This document shows positions 1 through 7,966 of a stretch of DNA of 64,000 nt, piece by piece. Position 1 is the stretch's first letter; the number at the start of each line of letters is the position of its first letter. The notes beneath the pieces are model-generated. The model had not been told where the DNA came from, did not search any database, and saw only the letters and a program-made list of their open reading frames with translations. Origin of the DNA: CAZSNT01 sp964607765 (GTDB lineage Bacteria > Verrucomicrobiota > Lentisphaeria > Oligosphaerales > JABHEG01); contig CAZSNT010000028.1 in the NCBI GenBank assembly GCA_964607765.1, positions 1-64,000 of the forward strand. The letters run 5' to 3'. The position numbers and the translations under genes are program-made.

Positions 1-19
1 TCTTTCATTCCTAACAACC

Positions 20-46
20 CGCCGGCTTTTGTCGGCGCTTTCCTTA
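20..46. terminator. possible hairpin terminator at window edge
   Basis: GCCGGC and GTCGGC can pair across a TTTT loop and are followed by a short pyrimidine run (GCTTTCCTT). It could end a gene lying left of the window or the minus-strand gene that stops at 204. The stem is short and the T-run broken, so this is tentative. Confidence 0.3.
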
Positions 47-79
47 ATCTCACCCCTGATTAAGTCCGTGCTTGTCGTC

Positions 80-115
80 GGATTAAGGGTAGGATTAGGG
101 TCAGGATTAAGGGCA
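80..115. repeat. three tandem 12-bp units (GGATTAAGGGTA type)
   Basis: GGATTAAGGGTA, GGATTAGGGTCA and GGATTAAGGGCA lie head to tail, and a degenerate GATTAAGTCC lies just upstream at about 58. The block sits in the noncoding stretch downstream of the minus-strand gene that ends at 204. No gene is seen in 1-203 otherwise. Confidence 0.7.
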
Positions 116-203
116 TCGGACTCCCGGAGATGGTTCTTGTGCTGTATGAAACGGTGATTCGCTGCCCGCAGATTCCAGCTTACCATCGTCGCGTCCGCAG
201 GCA

Positions 204-1190
204 CTAACGCCTCGCGGCAGCGATGGCAACGTCAACGATTACCGGGTAGTGATCCGAACCTACCTTCGGCCCGACCCGCTTGTCGACAACGACCAAGTCG
301 GCCGAATGCAGGCAGTGGTCGATGGGGATCCAAAGCAGCGGGTTGCCGCTTGGCCAGGTGGGCTGTACGCCTCGCCCTCTGGAGCTGTCTACGAGCCCCG
401 ACCGCTTCACCAGGCGCCTGAAGTGCACGTTCCAGGGCGTCACGTTCAGATCGCCAAGCAGGAGCACCGATTGCGATGCCGGGATGTGCTCCGGCAGCTG
501 CTCGAGCTGCTCGTTGCGCCAGTGCGAGTACGCGGCGCCGCCCGGGGGCAGGGGATGCGTTGCGATGACGGTCAGCCGCGTCCCGTCAACGTCAAGGGCC
601 GCGATGATCGAAGGGACCTCCGCACCGCCAATGCTGACCACTCGATCGTCACTGATGGGCAGTTTGCTGTACAGCCCAATCCCGAAGTTGTCCCGACGTG
701 GCTGAACACGGCGATGCGGATGCGATGTCGCGAGCCACTCCAGCTCTGCCACCCATCGGTCGCTGATCTCCTCGAGCACCAGGATGTCGGGGGCCAGTTC
801 CTCAATGACCTGCTTCACCAAGGCCGGGTTGCCCGTGTGTGTGTTCACATTCAGCAGCATGGCACGGAGGGCACGCGACCCCGGCGGCGGCGCGGTATCC
901 GCGCCAAAGAACAACGGCAGCACACAGACAGCATTCACGAGCGCACCCGCGAAGAACGCAGCCGCCGTCCCGCGGCATCGACACGGCAGGAGCAGGATGC
1001 CGAGCAGCCCCAGTCCGGCCAGGTACTGAACGCGGAAGTGCGAGAACAGATCGAAGAACCACCAGAAACGCCCGAGAAATCCAAACAGCGTGCCCGCACA
1101 CGCGACCAGGCCGGCCGCGGTCAACAGCCCGGACACACTCACGCTCGGACGCAGGAAGTCGTTGGGCTTCTTTTGGGTTGGTTCAGGCAT
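204..1190 (-). CDS. endonuclease/exonuclease/phosphatase-family membrane protein
   Basis: About 328 residues. The N-terminal 95 residues hold three hydrophobic segments (roughly 19-40, 55-75, 77-95), and the remainder is an EEP-fold domain with the expected landmarks: an Asn in LLNVNTHTG, E140 in LVLEEI, GDLNVTPW near 246, IDHCLHS near 290 and GSDHYPV near 312. Family members are Mg-dependent phosphodiesterases, and membrane-anchored forms like this usually face the periplasm. The start is set at the ATG at 1190. The open frame continues upstream to 1331, but that part is the dispersed repeat at 1244-1309 and is not credible coding sequence. A GAGGAA 12 nt upstream is a poor but possible ribosome site. 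The substrate is unknown (nucleic acid, phosphoinositide-like or sugar phosphodiester). Confidence 0.8.
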   Translation of the reverse strand: MPEPTQKKPNDFLRPSVSVSGLLTAAGLVACAGTLFGFLGRFWWFFDLFSHFRVQYLAGLGLLGILLLPCRCRGTAAAFFAGALVNAVCVLPLFFGADTAPPPGSRALRAMLLNVNTHTGNPALVKQVIEELAPDILVLEEISDRWVAELEWLATSHPHRRVQPRRDNFGIGLYSKLPISDDRVVSIGGAEVPSIIAALDVDGTRLTVIATHPLPPGGAAYSHWRNEQLEQLPEHIPASQSVLLLGDLNVTPWNVHFRRLVKRSGLVDSSRGRGVQPTWPSGNPLLWIPIDHCLHSADLVVVDKRVGPKVGSDHYPVIVDVAIAAARR

Positions 1191-1227
1191 GTTGGTCACG
1201 CGTTCCTCGGCCCGGTGGCATCTGTGC

Positions 1228-2703
1228 TCAGTCAGTGTCCGGGAGTAGAGACTCATTTGAGCCCCGAAGAGCAAACTCGACAGCAGTCGGATGCAATCGA
1301 CAGCTGCCGGCCCACTGTTCGAGGCGCTCAACCAGTTGCTGCTTCACGTCCTGGTGCTCGGCTGAGTCCCACAGGTTGACCGCTTCCTCCGGGTCGCTCT
1401 GCAGATCGTAGAGCTCGCCCCAGGGCTGGTCCAGGTAGTGTACCAGCTTCCAGTCGCGCGACCGCGCCATGGTCACGTGCTTGACGCCGCGCAGCAGATT
1501 GTCCGCGGTGTGCTCTGCGAACACGGTCTCGCGCCCGGCGTGCCGGCCGTGCAATACGTCGAGTGCGGAGATCGCAGAACCGGTGTCCGGCAGCGGCACG
1601 CCGGCCAGTTCGAAGAGCATGGGTGCCAGGTCCATCTGCTGTACCATGGCGTCAACGCGCGTGCGTGCGGGCAACCGGCCCGGCGCCCAGACGATGACCG
1701 GCACGCGGGTGACGCAGTCGTACATCGTCCACTTCTGCACGTGTCCGTGATCGCCCAGGCAGTCGCCATGATCCGACGTGAACACGACGATGGCGTTGTC
1801 CAGGCAGCCGCGCTCCCGCAGCAGCGCGAGGATCCGGCCGATCTGTTCGTCGATCAGCGTGACGTTGGCGGCGTAATGGCGGCGCAGGCGGCGGAGCTGG
1901 GCGGGGGTGGGGCGTTCATGCCAGCGCACCGCGTCGTGATTGCCCTCGATCATCTGGCGCCGGTACGGTGCGTGCGGCGCCGGCTGCAGGGCCAGCTCTT
2001 CGTCCGTCACCGTCGGTACCGGTACGTCCGCATCGGCAACCGTGTCGAGGAACCGGCGCGGCGGATCGTAGGGCGGGTGAGGGCCCGGGAATCCGACTTG
2101 GAGGAAAAGCGGGTTGTCCGCCTCGCGTTCGCGGATGAACCAGTCAGCCATCGTGCCGACGAACACGTCCGGATGGTAGCGCTCCGCCAAAGGCCATTCG
2201 TAGGCGCCAAGACCCGTTTCGTAGTCGGCGTGCTCGTCCCTGTAGGTCTGGCGCGACGGCTTGCGCTGCCCCGAGTTCCTGAGGAACTTGTCCCACTCAT
2301 CGTGGAAGAACCCGTGCGCCGCTGCCGAGTTGAGGGGGCGGTCTTTGTTCTCGACCACAAACCGTTGGTCAAACCCGCACGGCGCATCCATGGGCAGGGT
2401 GTGCATCTTGCCGATGTTGACGGTGTGGTAGCCGGCCTCCCGCAACAACTCGACCCACGAACTGCCCCAGCGGCACCCGTTGTGGAATACCCCGATCTCG
2501 CGCGGGAAACGCAGGTTGAAGAAGCTCGCACGGGACGGCACGCACGACGGCGCCGTGCAGTAGCAGTGATCGAAACTGACCCCCTCAGCTGCCAACCGGT
2601 CCAGAGTTGGCGTGCACATGTATTCCGCACCGAGCGCTGCGATGGTGTCGAATCGCTGCTGATCGGTCATGAACAGGATGATGTTCGGCCGTTTTCCGGA
2701 CAT
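1228..2703 (-). CDS. sulfatase (type I, formylglycine)
   Basis: 491 residues. PNIILFMTDQQ at the N terminus gives the metal-binding Asp14. The maturation motif C54-V-P-S-R precedes ASFF, and FTSDHGDCLGDHG is the second metal site. These are hallmarks of arylsulfatases that hydrolyse sulfate esters, with the Cys converted to formylglycine. No signal peptide is evident, so it may be cytoplasmic or use an unrecognised signal. The last ~25 residues (from SCRLHPTAV to the stop) are encoded by the dispersed repeat at 1244-1309, so the C terminus looks like read-through into inserted repeat DNA. The gene lies 37 nt upstream of the EEP gene on the same strand. The sulfated substrate cannot be told from sequence. 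Confidence 0.92.
   Translation of the reverse strand: MSGKRPNIILFMTDQQRFDTIAALGAEYMCTPTLDRLAAEGVSFDHCYCTAPSCVPSRASFFNLRFPREIGVFHNGCRWGSSWVELLREAGYHTVNIGKMHTLPMDAPCGFDQRFVVENKDRPLNSAAAHGFFHDEWDKFLRNSGQRKPSRQTYRDEHADYETGLGAYEWPLAERYHPDVFVGTMADWFIREREADNPLFLQVGFPGPHPPYDPPRRFLDTVADADVPVPTVTDEELALQPAPHAPYRRQMIEGNHDAVRWHERPTPAQLRRLRRHYAANVTLIDEQIGRILALLRERGCLDNAIVVFTSDHGDCLGDHGHVQKWTMYDCVTRVPVIVWAPGRLPARTRVDAMVQQMDLAPMLFELAGVPLPDTGSAISALDVLHGRHAGRETVFAEHTADNLLRGVKHVTMARSRDWKLVHYLDQPWGELYDLQSDPEEAVNLWDSAEHQDVKQQLVERLEQWAGSCRLHPTAVEFALRGSNESLLPDTD
1244..1309 (+). repeat. dispersed intergenic repeat, copy A
   Basis: 66 bp matching copy B (56187-56252) at 58 of 66 positions by eye. Its last 39 bp (1271-1309) match the reverse complement of 61031-61069 at 38 of 39. 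It contains 20-bp-spaced units beginning TCGACAGC. It overlaps the 3' end of the sulfatase gene and the upstream region of the EEP gene. Confidence 0.8.
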
Positions 2704-2728
2704 GACGTGCTTCCTTCAGACACTCTAA

Positions 2729-2776
2729 AAGCACGAACCCGCCCACTCAAGTCGCAGGAGACTCGAATGGACGGGT
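2729..2776 (-). terminator. probable intrinsic terminator of the rubrerythrin gene
   Basis: On the minus strand the arms at 2776-2760 and 2753-2737 pair over 17 positions (three of them G-U) around a 6-nt loop. A T-containing stretch ending CTTTTAG follows toward 2729. It lies just after the rubrerythrin stop codon at 2805 and before the next minus-strand gene. Confidence 0.6.
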
Positions 2777-2804
2777 GCGTGGGAGGAAACGCCGGGGGAT
2801 GGCG

Positions 2805-3305
2805 TTATGCGATCTCGATGAAGCGGTCGCCGGCAACGCCGCACACGCCGCACTTGTCGGGGGCGCCGCCCTCGATCGTGTTGCCGCAGACCGGACACAC
2901 GTGGATGCTGGCGGCGGGCAGATCGTTGCCTGCCTGCACGGCGGCCAACGCGTTCTGGTACAGGCCGTAGTGGACCTCTTCGACGACCAGCGCGTTCTTG
3001 AAGGAGACCTCGGCAGCCTTCGCGCCCTCGGCCTGGGCCTCGGCCAGGAACTTCGGGTACATCTGCTGGAACTCAAAACCCTCGCCTTCGACGGCAGCCT
3101 GGAGGTTCTCAGCCGTGCTCTTGACACCGCCAAGGACGCGGAAGTGGGCGTGAGCGTGGATCGTCTCGGCCTCTGCCGCCGCACGGAACAGCTTGGCTAC
3201 CTGGGCGAGCCCGTCCTGCTCGGCTTTCTTGGCAAACGCCAGATACTTGCGGTTCGCCTGGCTCTCACCTGCAAAGGCTTCCTGGAGGTTGTCAGTTGTG
3301 GCCAT
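2805..3305 (-). CDS. rbr: rubrerythrin
   Basis: 166 residues, a normal length. The N-terminal ferritin-like four-helix domain carries E14, the E47-T-I-H50 motif and the second E109-E-V-H112 motif, which form the diiron site. The C-terminal rubredoxin-like domain has C137-P-V-C140 and C152-G-V-C155 for the Fe(SCys)4 centre. Rubrerythrin reduces hydrogen peroxide in the cytoplasm of anaerobes and microaerophiles, with electrons from a rubredoxin/NAD(P)H system. It is monocistronic: an AT-rich promoter-like island lies upstream and a hairpin terminator downstream. Confidence 0.96.
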   Translation of the reverse strand: MATTDNLQEAFAGESQANRKYLAFAKKAEQDGLAQVAKLFRAAAEAETIHAHAHFRVLGGVKSTAENLQAAVEGEGFEFQQMYPKFLAEAQAEGAKAAEVSFKNALVVEEVHYGLYQNALAAVQAGNDLPAASIHVCPVCGNTIEGGAPDKCGVCGVAGDRFIEIA

Positions 3306-3374
3306 TCGTCTTGTCTCCTTCTCCTGTGTCTCAGGGCTGTGTGTCAGCCGCCATTCGCTTCCAACGCCACCTAA

Positions 3375-3400
3375 AGTATATCAAAACAATATCATTTCAA
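3375..3400 (-). promoter_or_regulatory. AT-rich promoter-like region upstream of rubrerythrin
   Basis: In an otherwise GC-rich scaffold, 3371-3400 is strikingly AT-rich. On the minus strand it reads TTGAAA, 14 nt, TATACT; the spacing is short for a sigma-70 promoter. Two GATAT half-sites (GATATTGTTTTGATATAC) overlap the spacer and could bind a PerR/Fur-type regulator, but that is conjecture. Confidence 0.4.
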
Positions 3401-3463
3401 GGGGCTGGCGCTGAATTCGCCGCAATAGTGGCGCTTTTCGGTCAGGCGGGGCCAAGTCTGGAA

Positions 3464-4588
3464 TCAGTCCCGTTCCGCGGCTTCCGCGTTGTTGTCCAGC
3501 ATGGCGCCGCAGGCTTTGCCGGCCATGTCGGGGTTGGGTGGCACGTCGCAGGACAGGAGCCAACGATCGCGTTTGATGAACGGGCCGCCGTTGAATGTCT
3601 GCTCGCACTTACCGCAACGCTCGATGTGATCGAAGCAACTGCGCATGCAGCCGCGTGAGCCGCCGATGCCGTAGCTGCCCGCGCCCGCGCCGCCGCCCCA
3701 CTTGGCGATCTGGGCATGGCCCTCGACCTGATAGCCGGACGGGTCCTCGGCCGTCTTGCGCCACGTCCCGGTCGACCGCGGCCAGCACAGCTTGTACCCC
3801 ATGTCTTCGGTGATGTGCTGCTTGCGCACGTCGAAGCTGTAGCCTGGGAAGCTCTTGTGCAGGAACGGTGAAACCTGGGTGTCGCCGCCGTGGTAGCCGA
3901 GGGTGCAGCGGCCCATGTCCACATCGCCCCACTCGTACTCATTGTCCTCGATCCTGATCGTCACGGTCTTGCCGTTCCTGACGTGCGGGATGGCGTCCGC
4001 CTGACAGCCTTTGACGCAGGCCATGCAGCGGTCGCACAGTGTCTCCGGCGCCAGGAGCGGGTCGGGCTCCACCTCCAGGTCGGTGAGGATCGCGGCCAGG
4101 CGCTGCCGCGGTCCGAACTTCTTCGTCATGAATACCTTGGACCAGCCAATCTCGCCTACGCCCGCGGCGACACCGACGATGCGGATGGCCATGTGCACCT
4201 CGGGTGCGACGGCCCCCGGGCGTATCGGCTCGCGCGGCGGCTGCGTCTCGGGTACGCCGGGATAGTACGGCACGGCCTCGAAGCCGTGGTCCTCGATAAA
4301 GCAGGCCGTCTCGTAGACGCCGACCGGGATGAAGAAGCTGTTGAGCAACCCGTGGTAGCCGAAGTACGTGTACGTCGGCCAGTACGTGCCTTCCTCGATG
4401 CCGCGCCAGTTCCCACGCAGGATCCGGCGCGCCACGGCGATGACCGTCTTGCATTCCGGGAAGATGCTCGCCGGATGCATGCGTTCGGGCGCATTCGCGA
4501 AACGCTCGATGTTCGCGAACCCGACCAGGTCCAGGCCCTGAGACTGCGCGAACTGACGGATCTGTTCTTTGCTGATCTTGCTGCTCAT
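3464..4588 (-). CDS. 4Fe-4S reductase-like protein (QueG/reductive dehalogenase-like), paralogue 1
   Basis: 374 residues from the ATG at 4588, which has GGAGG 8 nt upstream. A GTG directly before it (4591) would sit too close. The N-terminal part (DLVGFANIERF, FPECKTVIAVA) resembles the DUF1730/QueG and reductive dehalogenase fold, and GEIGWS...KKFGPRQR is shared with the two paralogues at 4592 and 11792. C185-C188-C191-C195 (CDRCMACVKGC) is a canonical 4Fe-4S motif. A second set, C314-x3-C318-x6-C325-x2-C328, is unlike a ferredoxin repeat. There is no Tat or Sec signal, so it is cytoplasmic. It directly follows paralogue 2, forming an operon under the IclR gene. The substrate is unknown; cobalamin dependence is possible but not shown. 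Confidence 0.8.
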   Translation of the reverse strand: MSSKISKEQIRQFAQSQGLDLVGFANIERFANAPERMHPASIFPECKTVIAVARRILRGNWRGIEEGTYWPTYTYFGYHGLLNSFFIPVGVYETACFIEDHGFEAVPYYPGVPETQPPREPIRPGAVAPEVHMAIRIVGVAAGVGEIGWSKVFMTKKFGPRQRLAAILTDLEVEPDPLLAPETLCDRCMACVKGCQADAIPHVRNGKTVTIRIEDNEYEWGDVDMGRCTLGYHGGDTQVSPFLHKSFPGYSFDVRKQHITEDMGYKLCWPRSTGTWRKTAEDPSGYQVEGHAQIAKWGGGAGAGSYGIGGSRGCMRSCFDHIERCGKCEQTFNGGPFIKRDRWLLSCDVPPNPDMAGKACGAMLDNNAEAAERD

Positions 4589-4591
4589 CAC

Positions 4592-5464
4592 TCACGCCTC
4601 CTGCAGACTTGCTCTACCGAAGGCGTCTCTCTGCCAGGCCGGGCGCTTGCGGAACGGCGCGCTGAAGCTGTTCGACACACGTCCTTCCTGTTCCAGGCTC
4701 TGAACGCAGCTGCGGTTGCAGAGCGCGCCGAGCCGGTCCGGCAGCCCGGCGGAGTGGTAGGGATTGCCGCGGGTTCCGTTCTGGCAACGGCGACAGACAC
4801 CGTAATCGATCTCGCCCACCGTCATGGTCTTGCCGCAGATCTCGACGCAGTCGGACTCCGTTGCCGAAATGGCGTCGAGGGGGCACGTGGCAGCGCACTG
4901 CTTGCACTCGGTACACACGGCCGTGTCGCACACCGGCGTGGGGGCCATCACGGCGTCGGTCAGGATCATCTGGACACGCTGTCGCGGCCCGAACTGCGGC
5001 GTCAGCAGCTCGCCCGAGTAGCCGATCTCGCCCAGACCGGCCCGGACCGCCCCGTCCTTGGCGTCGACCATCACGTTGGGCGCGGGAAGATCCGGCCTGA
5101 CCGGCACGCCGGACGGAGGGATCTGCGGCGGCAGATCCTGCAGCGGCACGGCCTCCCAGCAGTGGTCCTCGATCCAGGTCGCCAGCGTGATCGTGGTGAT
5201 CGCGAGCATACGGTCGCACAGCCAGCTCAGGCCATACTGGCCGTAAATGTCGAACTGCGTGCCTTCCTCTACCCCGCGCAGCGTGCCGCGAGTGATGCGC
5301 TTGCCCACCACAATGACCGACTTCGTCTCCGGGAAGATGGCGCAGGGATGATGGGTGGCAGGAACGCCCCGGAAGCGTTCGATTGGGGCAATGCCGATGA
5401 GGTCGGCCCGTTTCTCCTCAGCGAATTGCATGAAGTCACGCGTGAACTCGTCCATGGTCCTCAT
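4592..5464 (-). CDS. 4Fe-4S reductase-like protein, paralogue 2
   Basis: 290 residues, shorter than its neighbour. The same N-terminal layout (DLIGIAPIERF, FPETKSVIVVG) and GEIGYS...PQFGPRQR motif are present. C184-C187-C190-C194 (CTECKQCAATC) binds a 4Fe-4S cluster, with an additional C179. C224/C227 (CRRC) and C249/C253 (CNRSC) may make a second, divergent site. The C terminus (NSFSAPFRKRPAW) matches the end of paralogue 3 (NVFHAPFRKRAPW). The stop codon is followed after 3 nt by the ATG of paralogue 1, and the IclR gene ends 40 nt upstream, so all three are probably co-transcribed. Reaction unknown; a reductive, corrinoid or electron-transfer role is inferred only from the fold. Confidence 0.8.
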   Translation of the reverse strand: MRTMDEFTRDFMQFAEEKRADLIGIAPIERFRGVPATHHPCAIFPETKSVIVVGKRITRGTLRGVEEGTQFDIYGQYGLSWLCDRMLAITTITLATWIEDHCWEAVPLQDLPPQIPPSGVPVRPDLPAPNVMVDAKDGAVRAGLGEIGYSGELLTPQFGPRQRVQMILTDAVMAPTPVCDTAVCTECKQCAATCPLDAISATESDCVEICGKTMTVGEIDYGVCRRCQNGTRGNPYHSAGLPDRLGALCNRSCVQSLEQEGRVSNSFSAPFRKRPAWQRDAFGRASLQEA

Positions 5465-5504
5465 CCTCTTGCTGGTTGCGTCTCTGCCGCTGCGGGCGCG
5501 ACGG

Positions 5505-6263
5505 CTACCCGCGCCGCTCGAACTCCGCTCCTATCGCGGCGGCCGCTTCGTTGAGCAACTGCCGCAGCTTCTCTGCGCCGCCTTCCGGCAGGCGAACCGT
5601 GGGGTGATACATGCCAAGGGACGCGTGGATGTCAGGCTCGGGCAAAGGCACAGGCACGGCTGCAGCACGAATGTGCCCTTCCGGGCGCTGGCAGGAAGCG
5701 AACCCCGTGTCCCGGATGCGTGCCAGGCACCGTTGCAGATCGGCCAGCGAAGCCGCTTCCGGCCAGCTGGAGCCGGGCAGTCCCTGGCGGCTGACGACGT
5801 CGATCAGGGCCTCGTTGTCGAGGCAACTCAGGAGCACGCGACCGGTTGCGGTGCCGTACAGCCGGTCGTCGACTCCCGTTTGGCCGCCGACTCGCAGACT
5901 GCGCTGACTCTCGACGCTTGCCACCGTGTGCCGGCGCCCGTCCCGGTACAACGCGAGCAACACGGTCTCGCGCAATTCAGCCTGCAGCTGGCGCAGCACG
6001 GGCAGCGCGGTCTCGGCCAGGCGTCCGGGCAGGAACTGCCGGCGCCCCAGCTCCCACGCCTTCGTGCCCAGACTGTAGCGACGCGTGTCCGCGTCATGCG
6101 CGGCATATCCGAGGGCGACCAAGGTGCGGAGCAGGTTGTGCGCTGTGGGCAGCTTGAGCCCGGTGTGGGCCGCCAGATCGCTGAGTGCGCCCCCGTCCGG
6201 GCCCTGCCCATCGAGGGCCTCCAGGAGTGCGACTGCTCTTTGCACGGACTGGATCATTGGCAT
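5505..6263 (-). CDS. IclR-family transcriptional regulator
   Basis: About 252 residues from the ATG at 6263 (MPMIQSVQRAVALLEAL). The long upstream open frame has no family match and overlaps the divergent promoter region, so it was discarded. The N-terminal winged helix includes the recognition region LKLPTAHNLLRTLVALGY. The C-terminal effector domain follows, with TGRVLLSCL and a GHIRAAAVPV stretch typical of IclR. Such regulators sense small carboxylates, aromatics or sugar acids. Being first in the apparent operon with two QueG-like proteins, it probably controls them. The divergent beta-propeller gene at 6445 could be a second target. Confidence 0.9.
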   Translation of the reverse strand: MPMIQSVQRAVALLEALDGQGPDGGALSDLAAHTGLKLPTAHNLLRTLVALGYAAHDADTRRYSLGTKAWELGRRQFLPGRLAETALPVLRQLQAELRETVLLALYRDGRRHTVASVESQRSLRVGGQTGVDDRLYGTATGRVLLSCLDNEALIDVVSRQGLPGSSWPEAASLADLQRCLARIRDTGFASCQRPEGHIRAAAVPVPLPEPDIHASLGMYHPTVRLPEGGAEKLRQLLNEAAAAIGAEFERRG

Positions 6264-6444
6264 AAATTCCAGGATGCTGAAGGCATTCGGTAATGATAAA
6301 GTAGCCCGGGCCGGGGGAACGTGCAAGGGGGTGAGCGTGCGTTTTCCGGGCCAGTATCTGCAGCCAGTGGTGACCATGCTGTTCCGTGTGCTATGTTCTC
6401 CCGTCGCCGGCAAAACCGCACCACCTCTTCCGACGGGATGAAGC
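6264..6444. promoter_or_regulatory. divergent intergenic region, IclR gene / beta-propeller gene
   Basis: 181 bp between two divergent starts, the likely site of both promoters and of an IclR operator. A locally AT-richer stretch (GGTAATGATAAAG, about 6289-6301) stands next to GTAGCCCGGGCC. No convincing -35/-10 pair or palindrome could be fixed by eye. Confidence 0.35.
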
Positions 6445-7956
6445 ATGAAGAAGTGTCCGCAGTCGCGCATCTCCTCACTCCTGACAGCAGTGATCGTCGC
6501 GTGCGTGTCTGCTGCGGGCGCCGGTGACTGGGCGCAGTGGGGGGCGCCGGGCACGCGCAACATGGTGTCCGGCGAGACCGGGCTGCCCGCCGCCTTCGAC
6601 CCCGCGTCGGGCCGGAACGTGAAGTGGGTGGTGGATCTTGGCACCAAGACGTACGCGTCGCCGATCATCGCCGGTGGGCGCGTCTACGTCGGCACCAACA
6701 ACGCGCGTCCGCGCAGTCCCAAGTACGACGGTGACCGCGGCGTATTGCTTTGCCTTGACGAAGCGGACGGCAGTCTCCGCTGGCAGCTGGTCGTGCCCAA
6801 GCTGACCGGTGACAAGTACCTGGATTGGCCGCAGGTCGGCATCTGTTCGCCGCCAACCGTAGACGACGACCGCGTCTATGTGGTGAGCAACCGGGGCGAG
6901 GTGTTGTGTCTCGACGCGGACGGGCTGACAGACGGCAATGACGGCCCGTTCACCGGCGAGGCGCAGCACGCGGCGAAGGAAGGGGACGCCCCCGTACCCC
7001 TCGACGACACGGACGCGGATATCGTCTGGGTTTTCGACATGCGCAAGGAGATCGGCATTCACTGCCACGATTCGGCGCACAGTTCCATTCTGGTCGACGG
7101 CCCGTACCTGTATCTGAACACGGGCAACGGTGTGGACAACACGCACCGCAAGATCCGCAGTCCGGAGGCGCCGTGTCTGATTGTGCTCGACAAAGCCACC
7201 GGCCGTTTGGTCGCCCAGGACGGGGAGGGGCTGGGCCCGGTGACCTTCCACTGCACGTGGTCGTCGCCAGGGGTCGGGGAGGTGGCGGGGAAACGTCTGG
7301 CGTTCTACGGCGGTCCGGACGGTGTGTGTTACGCGTTCAATGCGCTGCGGTCGGGAGCGGCGCCCGATCCGGCGCGTCGGCTCGCGAAGGTGTGGTGGTT
7401 CGATTGCGATCCCACGGCACCGAAGCAGGACGTACACCGTTTCATCGGCAACCGGCAGGAGAGCCCGAGTACCATCTACGGCATGCCTGTACTGCACGAC
7501 GGTGCGGTTTACGTCACGGCGGGCGGCGACATGTGGTGGGGCAAACGTCAATCGTGGCTGAAGTGCATCGATGCGGCAGGCACGGGTGACGTTACAACCA
7601 GCGCCGAGAAGTGGTCCTACCCCATTGCGGGGCACATCAGCGCGACGCCGGCCGTACACGACGGGTTGGTGTACGTGGCGGACTGCAGCCGCACCGTGCA
7701 CTGCGTCGATGCCCGCACCGGCGAGGCGTGCTGGACGCACGAGACCCGCGGTCCTGTCTGGGGCTCGGCGTTGGTAGCGGACGGCAAGGTGTTCGTGGGC
7801 ACGCGCGGCAAACAGTTCCTGATCTTCGCGGCCGGTCGGGCAAAGAACGTGCTATCGACCGTCATGCTCGACAGCCCCATAAGCGGCACTGTGGGCGTTG
7901 CGAACAGTGTGCTCTACATCGCCACGATGCGCAAGCTGTACGCGATTGCTCGGTAG
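6445..7956 (+). CDS. secreted PQQ-type beta-propeller protein
   Basis: 503 residues. A signal peptide (MKKCPQSRISSLLTAVIVACVSAAGA) is followed by repeated blades with the GRVYVG / GEVLCLDA / GEACWTHE pattern of PQQ-like WD40-type propellers (BamB/quinoprotein fold). The start WAQWGAPGTRNMVSGE resembles the W-x-x-W-x-G-P motif common to planctomycete and verrucomicrobial propellers. No PQQ-dependent dehydrogenase catalytic residues were recognised, so a binding or scaffold role is as likely as catalysis. The next gene starts 10 nt downstream, so the two are likely co-transcribed. Confidence 0.85.
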   Translation: MKKCPQSRISSLLTAVIVACVSAAGAGDWAQWGAPGTRNMVSGETGLPAAFDPASGRNVKWVVDLGTKTYASPIIAGGRVYVGTNNARPRSPKYDGDRGVLLCLDEADGSLRWQLVVPKLTGDKYLDWPQVGICSPPTVDDDRVYVVSNRGEVLCLDADGLTDGNDGPFTGEAQHAAKEGDAPVPLDDTDADIVWVFDMRKEIGIHCHDSAHSSILVDGPYLYLNTGNGVDNTHRKIRSPEAPCLIVLDKATGRLVAQDGEGLGPVTFHCTWSSPGVGEVAGKRLAFYGGPDGVCYAFNALRSGAAPDPARRLAKVWWFDCDPTAPKQDVHRFIGNRQESPSTIYGMPVLHDGAVYVTAGGDMWWGKRQSWLKCIDAAGTGDVTTSAEKWSYPIAGHISATPAVHDGLVYVADCSRTVHCVDARTGEACWTHETRGPVWGSALVADGKVFVGTRGKQFLIFAAGRAKNVLSTVMLDSPISGTVGVANSVLYIATMRKLYAIAR

Positions 7957-7966
7957 GAGAGACACA

